Origin: Thaumasiovibrio sp043421945
GTDB lineage: Bacteria > Pseudomonadota > Gammaproteobacteria > Enterobacterales > Vibrionaceae
Direction of reading: 5' to 3'
Assembly: GCA_043421945.1 (NCBI GenBank)
Contig: JBHOGO010000048.1
Location: forward strand, 1-35,436
DNA: 35,436 bases
The position numbers were made by a program, and so were the translations under genes. Below, piece by piece: positions 18,701 through 25,464 of the stretch. Every line of letters begins with the position of its first letter. Within the stretch, counting starts at the first letter, position 1. The notes under the pieces are model-generated. The model did no database searches and was not told where the DNA came from. It worked only from the letters and a program-made list of their open reading frames with translations.

Positions 18701-20539
18701 TTATTAAACGCGGCGTTCAATCACCTTCATATATTCTTGGATCCTAACCCCGATGCAGCGATCAGTTATAAAGAGCGGGATCGCCTTTTTAAGCTTCCTC
18801 GTTCTAGTTGGGAAGATTACGATCAATCAACGATCTCCGAAGGAGGGGGTATTTTCTCTCGCCGCGCGAAGTCAATTCCTCTTAGTCCTCAAGTTCAGAA
18901 AATGCTGAATACACGTAAGCAAAAGATGGCTCCCAACGAGCTGATCAATGCCATATTGAAGATGAAAGCGGATCTGTTGTGGAATGGTGGCATCGGAACC
19001 TATGTGAAAGCTGCCAGCGAGACGCACACCGACGTTGGCGATCGTGCTAATGATGCACTTCGTGTCGATGGAAATGAGCTAAACGTCGCGGTTGTAGGGG
19101 AAGGTGGCAATCTAGGTATGACGCAGTTAGCGCGCATCGAGTTTGCTAAGAACGGTGGTCGCGTTAATACGGACTTTATCGATAATGTCGGTGGTGTCGA
19201 TTGCTCTGATAATGAAGTCAATATCAAAATATTGCTTAACAGCTTGGTAATGAGCGGTGACCTAACGACGAAGAAACGTAACCAACTTTTAGAGTCAATG
19301 GAAGATGAAGTGTCTGAAATTGTATTGAATGATGCTTATTGGCAAGCAGAGTCGATCTCTGTATCTGCAGTCAATGGCGTTGAATCGCTAAAAGAACAGT
19401 TACGCTTTCTTCATCACTTAGAGAGAGAGGGGCATATTGATCGTGCCTTAGAATACATTCCTGATGACGAAGCGTTAACAGAGCGTGAAAAGCAAGGGCT
19501 GGGTCTAACACGCCCAGAGCAGGCTGTATTAATCGCCTATGCCAAAATGGTGTTAAAAGAGCAATTGGTCTCAGAAGATATCGCCAAGGATCCTTATCAT
19601 GCACGAATGTTACCAGCGTACTTCCCTATGGAGTTACAGCGTCACTATCGTACAGCGATGGATCAGCACCCATTACGTAAAGAGATCATTGCAACATGCC
19701 TGGCTAATCAAATGTCCAATGACATGGGGTGTAATTTTGTGCCTCGAATGCATGATGAAACAGGGGCCGAAGTTATCGCTATCGCCAATGCTTATTCGGT
19801 TGCACGTGAAATCTTTCAATTTAATCGCTTATTTGAGCAGATAAGGTCACTGGATAACGATGTAGATGCTGCCGTCCAGTATGAGATGTTGCATCAGTGC
19901 CGACGGATGCTCCGCCGAGCAACTCGTTGGATCTTACGATCCAAAGATCGCTTAGGCATTGAAGAGCAAATTTCAATTTATCAGCCCGTTGTGAATGATC
20001 TCAAAGAGAATCTGGTTAGCTATCTGGTTGAGGCTGAAGTGGCTGATCACGATAGGGATGCTAAGCGTTATATTGATAGAGGAGTACCAGAGGATTTAGC
20101 AAATACCATTGCACGGATGAGTAGCCTCTATTCGGCTATGGATATTGCGCAGATAGCCGAAGAGCATCATAAAGAGATTGATTTTGTTGCAAAAGCATAC
20201 TTTGTTATGGGTGCTGAGCTATCCTTGCACTGGTTCCTCGATCAAATTAACCATCAAAGTGTCGATAACCATTGGCAGGCACTTGCGCGGGCAACTTTCC
20301 GAGAAGATCTCGATTGGCAGCAACGTCAGTTAACCGCGGCGATTGTGGTCGATCTCGAAGAAGGTGCGGATCCTGAAGAGAGTGTGATGGGGTGGCTGGA
20401 GGAGCATCGCATCGCCATTGCTCGTTGGGAAAGCATTTTAGCAGAGTTTAGGGTGGGTACCGTGCATGAATTTGCCAAATTCTCAGTCGCAATGCGCGAA
20501 TTAATGCTTTTAAATTTGAATTGTCGACCAAATCAGTGA
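15713..20539 (+). CDS. NAD-specific glutamate dehydrogenase, large (about 180 kDa) class
   Basis: The 1608-residue enzyme of the GDH-180/Bac_GDH family interconverts L-glutamate + NAD+ and 2-oxoglutarate + NH4+ + NADH, mainly for glutamate catabolism. The long N-terminal region (about 1-700) contains ACT-like regulatory segments. The catalytic dehydrogenase domain lies near 780-1230, with ARGGLRWSDRREDFRTE, the glutamate-binding region VPVGAKGGFV (about K843), GVGDMAGDVFGNGML and LLWNGGIGTYVK. A helical C-terminal domain follows. Length matches the Vibrio enzymes (about 1610). The ATG has TTGGAG 9 nt upstream. A strong terminator separates it from pyrD. The frame is intact throughout. Confidence 0.95.
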   Translation: MTALLPIVPVLLEKVYLLIQEKVDHPAHHLVETLAKKLLTQLDDNDLVERNESDLYGAVMSLWQHLNDNKQNVFSVRVFNPTLAQHGWQSTHTVVEIVCPDRPFLVESVRMTLGRQETTSHMMLNGPHRFCRSAKGKIEKVCEETGTLLSIFHVEIDRLNNEEQMQSMKEELECVLSDVDHVVNDWQGMQDKMLEVKGLINQNATHLEQETKDEAIEFLDWVSSHNFTFMGYHYFSLEAIEGDYQLTPASEGGLGIFANTERTRPIRLSSLPESARLEARKPELLLLTKGNTKSKIHRPAYTDYIGIKTFDDNGEVNGEHRFIGLYASTAYHQSVDNIPLLNNKVKRILNLSDYAQESYSWKALKNILETFPRDELFQASEKEMLEIGSGVVKMQDRDLLKIFVRRDPFGRFFSCMVYTTKERYNTELRRKTQSLLQSYFGSEMNVEFTTYFSESPLARTHYIVRVENNNFDIDVNLLERNLMEAASSWDDRLQEALVAHFGENEGTPVGKQFSRAFPRSYKEHMLPGSAVADIQQLLSLNETNKLAMSLYRPQEESSDSKKLKLKLFHRDEPIHLSDVMPMLENLGLRVIGEAPYEIVTNEGRVFWILDFEMLHNAKSNLDLAEVRDRFQDTFAGVWENRYENDGFNQLVLNAGLSGREVTIIRAYTKYMRQVGFPFSQAYIQETINTSPQIVKLIVKLFVQRFDPAKRNTDKLTGDVVTLIYEKLEDVESLDDDRILRRFVEMMQATLRTNYYQKSDTGSYKLSLALKLKPSLIPEIPAPVPAVEIFVYSPDIEGVHLRGGKVARGGLRWSDRREDFRTEILGLVKAQQVKNTVIVPVGAKGGFVCKRQPLLKGRDEIFAEGQRCYRIFIQSLLDVTDNIIDGELVHPTNVVRHDEEDPYLVVAADKGTATFSDLANAISSEYNFWLGDAFASGGSNGYDHKKMGITAKGAWESVKRHFREKGINCQTTDFTVIGVGDMAGDVFGNGMLLSEHILLNAAFNHLHIFLDPNPDAAISYKERDRLFKLPRSSWEDYDQSTISEGGGIFSRRAKSIPLSPQVQKMLNTRKQKMAPNELINAILKMKADLLWNGGIGTYVKAASETHTDVGDRANDALRVDGNELNVAVVGEGGNLGMTQLARIEFAKNGGRVNTDFIDNVGGVDCSDNEVNIKILLNSLVMSGDLTTKKRNQLLESMEDEVSEIVLNDAYWQAESISVSAVNGVESLKEQLRFLHHLEREGHIDRALEYIPDDEALTEREKQGLGLTRPEQAVLIAYAKMVLKEQLVSEDIAKDPYHARMLPAYFPMELQRHYRTAMDQHPLRKEIIATCLANQMSNDMGCNFVPRMHDETGAEVIAIANAYSVAREIFQFNRLFEQIRSLDNDVDAAVQYEMLHQCRRMLRRATRWILRSKDRLGIEEQISIYQPVVNDLKENLVSYLVEAEVADHDRDAKRYIDRGVPEDLANTIARMSSLYSAMDIAQIAEEHHKEIDFVAKAYFVMGAELSLHWFLDQINHQSVDNHWQALARATFREDLDWQQRQLTAAIVVDLEEGADPEESVMGWLEEHRIAIARWESILAEFRVGTVHEFAKFSVAMRELMLLNLNCRPNQ

Positions 20540-20547
20540 ATAATACT

Positions 20548-20573
20548 GCCCCGTTTATACGGGGCTTTTTTTT
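20548..20573 (+). terminator. Intrinsic terminator between NAD-GDH and pyrD
   Basis: GCCCCGT (20548-20554) pairs with ACGGGGC (20559-20565) around TTAT, followed by eight T residues (20566-20573). The next base begins the pyrD Shine-Dalgarno (GGAGG 20574-20578). Confidence 0.92.
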
Positions 20574-20582
20574 GGAGGTGCA

Positions 20583-21593
20583 ATGCTTTACCCCCTCGCC
20601 AGAGCGGCAATCTTTAAGTTAGATCCTGAGCATGCTCATGAACTAACAATGAAAAACTTTTCACGATTCACAGGCACACCTCTCGATCTATTTTATCGTC
20701 AAAATGTTCCTTACAAACCAGTTGAAGCGATGGGACTTATTTTTAAGAACCCTGTTGGTCTTGCTGCTGGCTTAGATAAAGACGGCGAGTGTATCGATGC
20801 TTTTGGAGCTATGGGCTTCGGGTTTATCGAAGTTGGCACAGTCACACCTCGCCCACAAGCAGGTAATGACAAGCCACGTCTATTCCGTGTACTAGAAGGC
20901 GAAGGTATTATTAACCGCATGGGCTTCAATAACCATGGTGTTGACAACCTCGTTGAAAACGTTAAAAAAGCGAAGTATGACGGTATTATCGGTATTAACA
21001 TCGGTAAAAACAAAGATACACCAATCGAAAATGGCAAAGAAGATTACCTAATCTGTATGGATAAGGTATATGAGCACGCAGGTTATATTGCGGTTAATAT
21101 TTCATCGCCAAATACACCTGACTTACGTTCATTGCAATATGGCGACGCGTTAGATGAGCTGCTTTCTGCCTTGAAGGTTAAGCAAGCTGAGTTAGCGGAG
21201 AAGCATGGCAAATATGTTCCTGTTGCCTTAAAGATTGCACCTGATTTGGAAGATGATGAAATCGTCCAAGTTGCTGAAGCATGTGTTCGTCATAAGCTTG
21301 ATGGTGTTATCGGGACTAATACGACACTTGATCGTACTTTGGTTAAAGGTATGAAGCATTGTGATGAGGCGGGTGGTCTAAGTGGTCGCCCGTTACAGCA
21401 TAAGAGCACTGAAGTCATTAAGAAGCTTGCAGAAGCCTTAAATGGTGAAATACCAATCATTGGTGTCGGTGGCATTGATTCTGCCGTTGCAGCAAGAGAG
21501 AAAATCGAAGCGGGCGCCAAGCTTGTTCAAGTTTACTCTGGCTTTATCTATCACGGGCCAAAGCTTGTTAAAGATATCGTGACGAATATTTAG
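20583..21593 (+). CDS. pyrD: Dihydroorotate dehydrogenase (quinone), class 2
   Basis: The 336-residue membrane-associated flavoenzyme has the same length as E. coli PyrD. It oxidises dihydroorotate to orotate with ubiquinone in pyrimidine synthesis. The N-terminal amphipathic helix (YPLARAAIFKLDPEHAHEL) marks the class 2, quinone-using form. FMN and substrate residues are present: KNPVGLAAGLDKDGE, GFGFIEVGTVTPRPQ, NRMGFNNHG and NISSPNTPDLRS with the catalytic Ser at 175. The C-terminal phosphate-binding GVGGIDS and VQVYSGFIYHGP follow. It has an excellent ribosome site GGAGG 4 nt before the ATG. It starts only 43 nt after NAD-GDH and directly after that gene's terminator. Confidence 0.97.
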   Translation: MLYPLARAAIFKLDPEHAHELTMKNFSRFTGTPLDLFYRQNVPYKPVEAMGLIFKNPVGLAAGLDKDGECIDAFGAMGFGFIEVGTVTPRPQAGNDKPRLFRVLEGEGIINRMGFNNHGVDNLVENVKKAKYDGIIGINIGKNKDTPIENGKEDYLICMDKVYEHAGYIAVNISSPNTPDLRSLQYGDALDELLSALKVKQAELAEKHGKYVPVALKIAPDLEDDEIVQVAEACVRHKLDGVIGTNTTLDRTLVKGMKHCDEAGGLSGRPLQHKSTEVIKKLAEALNGEIPIIGVGGIDSAVAAREKIEAGAKLVQVYSGFIYHGPKLVKDIVTNI

Positions 21594-21616
21594 TCATCCC
21601 ACTATTTTATAGCGAT

Positions 21617-21646
21617 AAAGGGGAATTATATTTCCCCTTTTTTTTT
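21617..21646 (+). terminator. Intrinsic terminator after pyrD
   Basis: AAAGGGGAA (21617-21625) pairs with TTCCCCTTT (21632-21640) around TTATAT, followed by T residues to 21646. The A-rich left side also gives a hairpin on the opposite strand, but no minus-strand gene is nearby. Confidence 0.92.
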
Positions 21647-21743
21647 GTCTACTGCTGTTTAAAATCCATAAAGAGCCGTTATTAATCGAGTCATTTATCA
21701 AATGACCATCATATCAACACCGCAGGGAAGATAGGGCAGCTAG

Positions 21744-22286
21744 ATGCTAAAACCTAACAACAAATGGACCTGGTTTTATGACGCTGAAAATCAGCAGTTA
21801 ATGCTGGATTTGAGTGGCGATATGATGTTTAAGGCAGCGATCCCTTCAAATCGACTTATTCCTGATGCAACACGCAGTATTCCTTTCTCTGTTGAAGATG
21901 CAACGCTATTTCAAGTCTTTAACGATTTGATAGCACATTTGCCTTTGACTGCCCCCCGTAAAGCAGAGCTTGTTCTCAATGCGATAGCCGCCCATCGTTA
22001 CCATAAGCCAATGTTGCCTAAGAGTTGGTTTTTTAACTCGTGTGGAGACGTTGAGAGCCCTGAGCAAGGGGAGGTGATTGTATTAGAGACTCAGCATGGC
22101 CAGGCTCATTTTATTGTCGTGGAGAATAGCGGTAATGCAAGCCTGTGTATGCTAGCAACACTCGAACCTCTTTCTTTAGATGGAAACAAAGAGCTTCAGT
22201 TCTGTGACACTATTAAGGTGATGAATGACCGAATGCAAATCGCCTATTTTGATGAGCTAAAACACCAATTTTCCAAGGTAGGATAG
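21744..22286 (+). CDS. zapC: Cell division protein ZapC
   Basis: The 180-residue cytoplasmic protein matches ZapC (YcbW, 180 residues in E. coli): PNNKWTWFYD at the N-terminus, ML DLSGDMMF, KAELVLNAIAAHRYHKP, MLPKSWFF and IKVMNDR near the end. ZapC binds FtsZ and promotes lateral bundling of protofilaments in the Z-ring. It follows pyrD, as in E. coli (pyrD-zapC), after a terminator and a 98-nt gap, so it is likely to have its own promoter. The Shine-Dalgarno is weak: AGGGAAG and AGGG lie 8-15 nt upstream. Confidence 0.9.
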   Translation: MLKPNNKWTWFYDAENQQLMLDLSGDMMFKAAIPSNRLIPDATRSIPFSVEDATLFQVFNDLIAHLPLTAPRKAELVLNAIAAHRYHKPMLPKSWFFNSCGDVESPEQGEVIVLETQHGQAHFIVVENSGNASLCMLATLEPLSLDGNKELQFCDTIKVMNDRMQIAYFDELKHQFSKVG

Positions 22287-22650
22287 TCTAATGTTGGTTA
22301 AAATTCACGCTATTAACTAACTACTATTCATCATCTTACCGCTTTCTCGCTTCCTCATATTCTCGTTATCAATGAGCCATATTCACTCACAAACGTGGGT
22401 ACATTACCTTTCATGACACTCTCTATTCTTGTCGTAGAACTGTTTTAGTTAAGAATAAAAGAGGTTTTAGTACTTTTCATGCTCAGACTATGAAATCTAA
22501 TTGGGTGATATCTGTCCCATTTATCAATCAACAATCGTTCAATATTTAACTATTTCAAAATTGATTGTGAATAAATTCTAGCCATTACTGGGTGTTATGC
22601 CATCATCTCAACCTCTTTTTTGCCTCATTTCCTATAACACGCCTCGGTGC

Positions 22651-22667
22651 ATGTAATTAAATTACAT
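22651..22667. promoter_or_regulatory. HexR-type operator
   Basis: ATGTAATTAAATTACAT is a perfect 8-1-8 palindrome. Its core TGTAATTAAATTACA matches the published HexR consensus for gammaproteobacteria (TGTAAT-www-ATTACA). HexR is an RpiR-family regulator of central carbon metabolism that senses KDPG. A TATAAC hexamer at 22633-22638 would put a transcription start near 22645 and the operator just inside the transcript, but no good -35 is present. The only annotated gene downstream, rlmKL, starts about 400 nt away. Confidence 0.6.
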
Positions 22668-22681
22668 AAAAAGATCTTGTG

Positions 22682-22941
22682 CAAACCTAATAGTTTCCTA
22701 TTGGGAAATTATTAGGTTTGGGGAAAAGGTATACCATAAAGGAGCTGCAGAATAAGTATGCACCCACTAACTGACCACTGATGGAAAGCTGCGACTTCAG
22801 CTATTCATCTCGTGATTGTTACGGATGTCGTGATTATTGTTTTTAATTGGAAACAATATTTGCCGTGCGTAAGTAAGTGGTGGTGCTTATTCGCCTCAGA
22901 CTCTAAACATGTGGTTTTTAGCTGTGTGCTAAATGCGAGTC
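22682..22941 (+). ncRNA. Candidate structured RNA or long leader
   Basis: CAAACCTAATAGTTTCC (22682-22698) pairs with 22704-22720 over 17 bp (one G-U) with a 5-nt loop. Next come TATTGTTT/AAACAATA (22835-22842 with 22851-22858), and a 3' domain where GACTC (22899-22903) can pair with GAGTC (22937-22941), enclosing TTTAGC/GCTAAA (22917-22922 with 22928-22933). CTAAAC (22903-22908) competes for the same GTTTTTAG (22914-22921). Alternative pairings of this kind suit an attenuator or regulatory RNA. No known RNA family was recognised and no clear terminator ends it. Orientation is assumed from the neighbouring plus-strand genes. Confidence 0.35.
22758..22846 (+). other. Two overlapping mini-ORFs (7 and 21 codons), possible leader peptides
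   Basis: AAAGGAG (22738-22744) precedes an ATG at 22758 that encodes MHPLTDH and stops at 22781. The stop overlaps a second ATG (TGATG) that encodes a 21-residue cysteine-rich peptide, MESCDFSYSSRDCYGCRDYCF, ending at 22846. The overlap is the classic translational-coupling arrangement, but at this size it could be chance. Confidence 0.25.
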
Positions 22942-22947
22942 GGTGAA

Positions 22948-23001
22948 ATGAGTAAAAAATCATCAAGCATGATGCGTTACGGTGGAAAAGCAGTGATATA
23001 G
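22948..23001 (+). other. Mini-ORF (17 codons) just upstream of rlmKL
   Basis: An ATG at 22948 preceded by CGGTGA encodes the basic peptide MSKKSSSMMRYGGKAVI and stops at 23001, 61 nt before rlmKL. It could be a leader peptide or chance. There is no recognised homologue. Confidence 0.2.
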
Positions 23002-23062
23002 CTAAGCGAATTAGTTGCTATTCAGTTATAATCTCGCCCAACATTGAAAAACGAATGGCATC

Positions 23063-25192
23063 ATGAATCAGTATCTAGCTATTACATCCCGAGGCATCGA
23101 AAACTTATTAGGCGAAGAGCTTACTCAACTAGGCGCTAGTAGCGTTGAAGTAGTAGGAGCGGGCGTCCGATTTAAAGCAGACCAAGAAACGGCCTATCGC
23201 TGTTGTCTATGGTCTCGACTTGCCTCCAGAATCATTTACGTATTGAGTGAATTCTCAGTGCGTGACGATTTGGAACTTTACCTTGGCGCATCGGCGATCA
23301 ACTGGCCGTCTTATTTTGATGCATCAACACGTATTGTTGTCGACTTTAATGGTACTAACCGTGAGATTCGCAATAGCCAGTACGGTGCTTTGAAAATCAA
23401 AGATGCCATCGTCGACAGATTTACTAAAGCAGGCCATAAACGCCCTGATATTGATCGTGAGCGTCCTGACCTACGAGTTCACATGCGCCTATCTCGTGAT
23501 AAGGGTATTTTAGGTCTTGATCTGGCGGGTAGCGGTCTGCACCAACGTGGTTACCGTACTGAAGCGGGTAAAGCACCTTTACGTGAAACCCATGCGGCAG
23601 CACTGGTATTGAAAAGTGGTTGGACGCCAGAGAAACCGCTTCTTGATCCTATGTGTGGCTCAGGAACGATTTTGATCGAAGCGGCAATGATGGCTGCTGA
23701 CATTGCACCTGGCCTAAAGCGTAAGCGTTGGGGCTTTGAAGCACTAAACGACTTTAACAACGAGCTTTGGCAAACTATTCTTGCGGAAGCAAAGGTGAAA
23801 TCACGCCGTGGTCCAAAGAAAGTGACAACGTCATTCTTTGGTCGTGATTTAGAGCCTCGCGTATTGTCTATCGCTCGTGATAATGCAGGTCGAGCTGGGG
23901 TAGTTGATCTTATTAACTTCCAGCAGGAAGACGTAACGCAACTCACTTGCCCTGAAGGGTTTAGTGAAGGCACTATTTTATCAAACCCACCTTACGGTGA
24001 GCGTCTTGGTACGACTCCAGAGTTGATTAGCCTATACACAGAACTCGGTAATCGTCTAAAAATTGCCTTTTCTGGCTGTCAGGCTTCATTCTACTCGTCA
24101 TCGACTGAGCTTCTTAGCTGTTTACGTATGCGTGCAGATAAGCAGTATAAGTTGAACAATGGTGCGCTTGAAGCGGTTCTAAAGACTTATCTTATCACTG
24201 GCGGTGCGGTGAAGCGTGATGGTGACAATGTCACTTTAGAGAAGGTTCAGGTTGCACCTGATTTCGCCAACCGTCTTAAAAAGAACATTGGTAAGATCGC
24301 TAAGTGGGCAAAACGCGAAGGTATTGAGTGCTACCGCATTTACGATGCTGACTTACCTGAATATAACGCGGCTATCGACTGGTATAACGGCTATGTGGTT
24401 ATTCAAGAGTACGCAGCACCTAAATCTGTACCGGAAGAAAAAGCCCGTTTACGTTTGATGGATATCATGCGTGCGACTATCGATGTGACTGAGGTGGATC
24501 CTAATAATGTGATTCTAAAGGTTCGTCAACGTCAGAAAGGGTCAAATCAATACGAGAAACTGTCGCAAGCGCAGAAGACAATGTCGGTTAAAGAGTACGA
24601 CGTTCAGTTAGAGGTGAACCTCTATGACTACCTTGATACTGGCTTGTTCTTAGATCACCGTATTACGCGTAAGCAGCTGGGTAAGATGGCTGCAGGTAAA
24701 GATTTCCTTAACCTCTTCGCTTACACAGGCTCTGCAACGGTTCATGCTGCTGCTGGTGGCGCGAAATCGACCACAACGGTAGATATGTCGAATACTTATC
24801 TACGTTGGGCGCAGCAGAATATGGCGCTTAATGGTTTAGAAGGGCGTCAACATCAATATATCCAAGCTGATTGTCTTCAATGGCTACAGCAGGTTGATGG
24901 CGAATATGACTTAATCTTTATTGATCCACCGACATTCTCTAACTCTAAACGTATGCAGCAGTCTTTTGATATTCAACGTGACCATATTATGTTGATGGAA
25001 AATCTTAAGCGCTTGCTTCGTCCAGATGGCACCGTTGTGTTCTCAAACAACAAACGTGGCTTTAAGATGGATCACGATAAGTTAGAAGCGTTGGGCCTGA
25101 AAGCTGAGAACATTTCAGCGAAAACGTTACCACTTGATTTTGCTCGTAATAAACAGATTCACAATTGCTGGATCGTTTCTCACCGAGATTAA
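23063..25192 (+). CDS. rlmKL: Bifunctional 23S rRNA methyltransferase RlmKL (m2G2445 / m7G2069)
   Basis: The 709-residue fusion protein (E. coli RlmKL 702) acts on 23S rRNA during large-subunit assembly. The N-terminal half has a THUMP RNA-binding domain (about 45-155) and the RlmL methyltransferase, with LDPMCGSGTILIEA near residue 194 and the catalytic NPPYGERLG near 307. The C-terminal RlmK half has FLNLFAYTGSATVHAA, a SAM-binding region and DPPTFSNS near 622. Together they make m2G2445 and m7G2069. The start MNQYLAITSRGIENLL is typical, though no strong Shine-Dalgarno precedes it. The next gene starts 27 nt after the stop. Confidence 0.96.
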   Translation: MNQYLAITSRGIENLLGEELTQLGASSVEVVGAGVRFKADQETAYRCCLWSRLASRIIYVLSEFSVRDDLELYLGASAINWPSYFDASTRIVVDFNGTNREIRNSQYGALKIKDAIVDRFTKAGHKRPDIDRERPDLRVHMRLSRDKGILGLDLAGSGLHQRGYRTEAGKAPLRETHAAALVLKSGWTPEKPLLDPMCGSGTILIEAAMMAADIAPGLKRKRWGFEALNDFNNELWQTILAEAKVKSRRGPKKVTTSFFGRDLEPRVLSIARDNAGRAGVVDLINFQQEDVTQLTCPEGFSEGTILSNPPYGERLGTTPELISLYTELGNRLKIAFSGCQASFYSSSTELLSCLRMRADKQYKLNNGALEAVLKTYLITGGAVKRDGDNVTLEKVQVAPDFANRLKKNIGKIAKWAKREGIECYRIYDADLPEYNAAIDWYNGYVVIQEYAAPKSVPEEKARLRLMDIMRATIDVTEVDPNNVILKVRQRQKGSNQYEKLSQAQKTMSVKEYDVQLEVNLYDYLDTGLFLDHRITRKQLGKMAAGKDFLNLFAYTGSATVHAAAGGAKSTTTVDMSNTYLRWAQQNMALNGLEGRQHQYIQADCLQWLQQVDGEYDLIFIDPPTFSNSKRMQQSFDIQRDHIMLMENLKRLLRPDGTVVFSNNKRGFKMDHDKLEALGLKAENISAKTLPLDFARNKQIHNCWIVSHRD

Positions 25193-25218
25193 TCGGTGTT
25201 ATTGATAGGGTAAAGGGA

Positions 25219-25464
25219 ATGATATTATACAGCACGGAAGGCTGTCATCTCTGTGAGGAGGCATATGCGCTCCTCACTCAAATAGGTGTGTCAGACAATG
25301 TCAATATTGTCGATATTGCATTTAATGACACACTCTTTTCTCGTTACGGGGTCACAATTCCCGTACTTAAAATCGAACATATTGACGATACGCTGAATTG
25401 GCCTTTCGATTTAGTGTCGTTAAAGAAGTGGTTAGATAGTCATGGCATTAGTAACAATCAGTAA
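25219..25464 (+). CDS. Glutaredoxin-like family protein (DUF836)
   Basis: The 81-residue thioredoxin-fold protein has a redox CxxC at C9/C12 (ILYSTEGCHLCEEAY), a cis-Pro motif (YGVTIPVLKI) and a compact C-terminal helix. It is probably a small thiol-disulfide oxidoreductase; its partner is unknown. The ATG at 25219 places the CxxC at the standard position for the fold, with an AGGG 8 nt upstream. The open frame extends back to 25165 inside rlmKL, but those codons give no family match. Its last 23 nt overlap uup, so rlmKL, this gene and uup form a tight unit. E. coli lacks this gene between rlmL and uup. Confidence 0.82.
   Translation: MILYSTEGCHLCEEAYALLTQIGVSDNVNIVDIAFNDTLFSRYGVTIPVLKIEHIDDTLNWPFDLVSLKKWLDSHGISNNQ

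Larger units (their letters stand above)
22287..23062. other. 776-nt gene-poor region between zapC and rlmKL
   Basis: There is no ORF of 60 codons or more on either strand. The left half (22287-22620) is AT-rich and featureless. The right half contains a perfect HexR-type palindrome (22651-22667), a 17-bp hairpin (22682-22720), smaller hairpins with mutually exclusive pairings (22835-22941) and three very short ORFs. E. coli has ycbX near this position; nothing like it is seen here. Confidence 0.6.

Noticed and set aside
22682..22941. CsrB-type sponge RNA
   Set aside because: Only about five GGA motifs are present in 260 nt, mostly outside hairpin loops. CsrB-type RNAs have many more, in regular loops.
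23551..23973. 140-codon minus-strand ORF inside rlmKL
   Set aside because: It lies wholly within a well-supported gene, has no ribosome site and has Ser/Arg-rich shadow composition.
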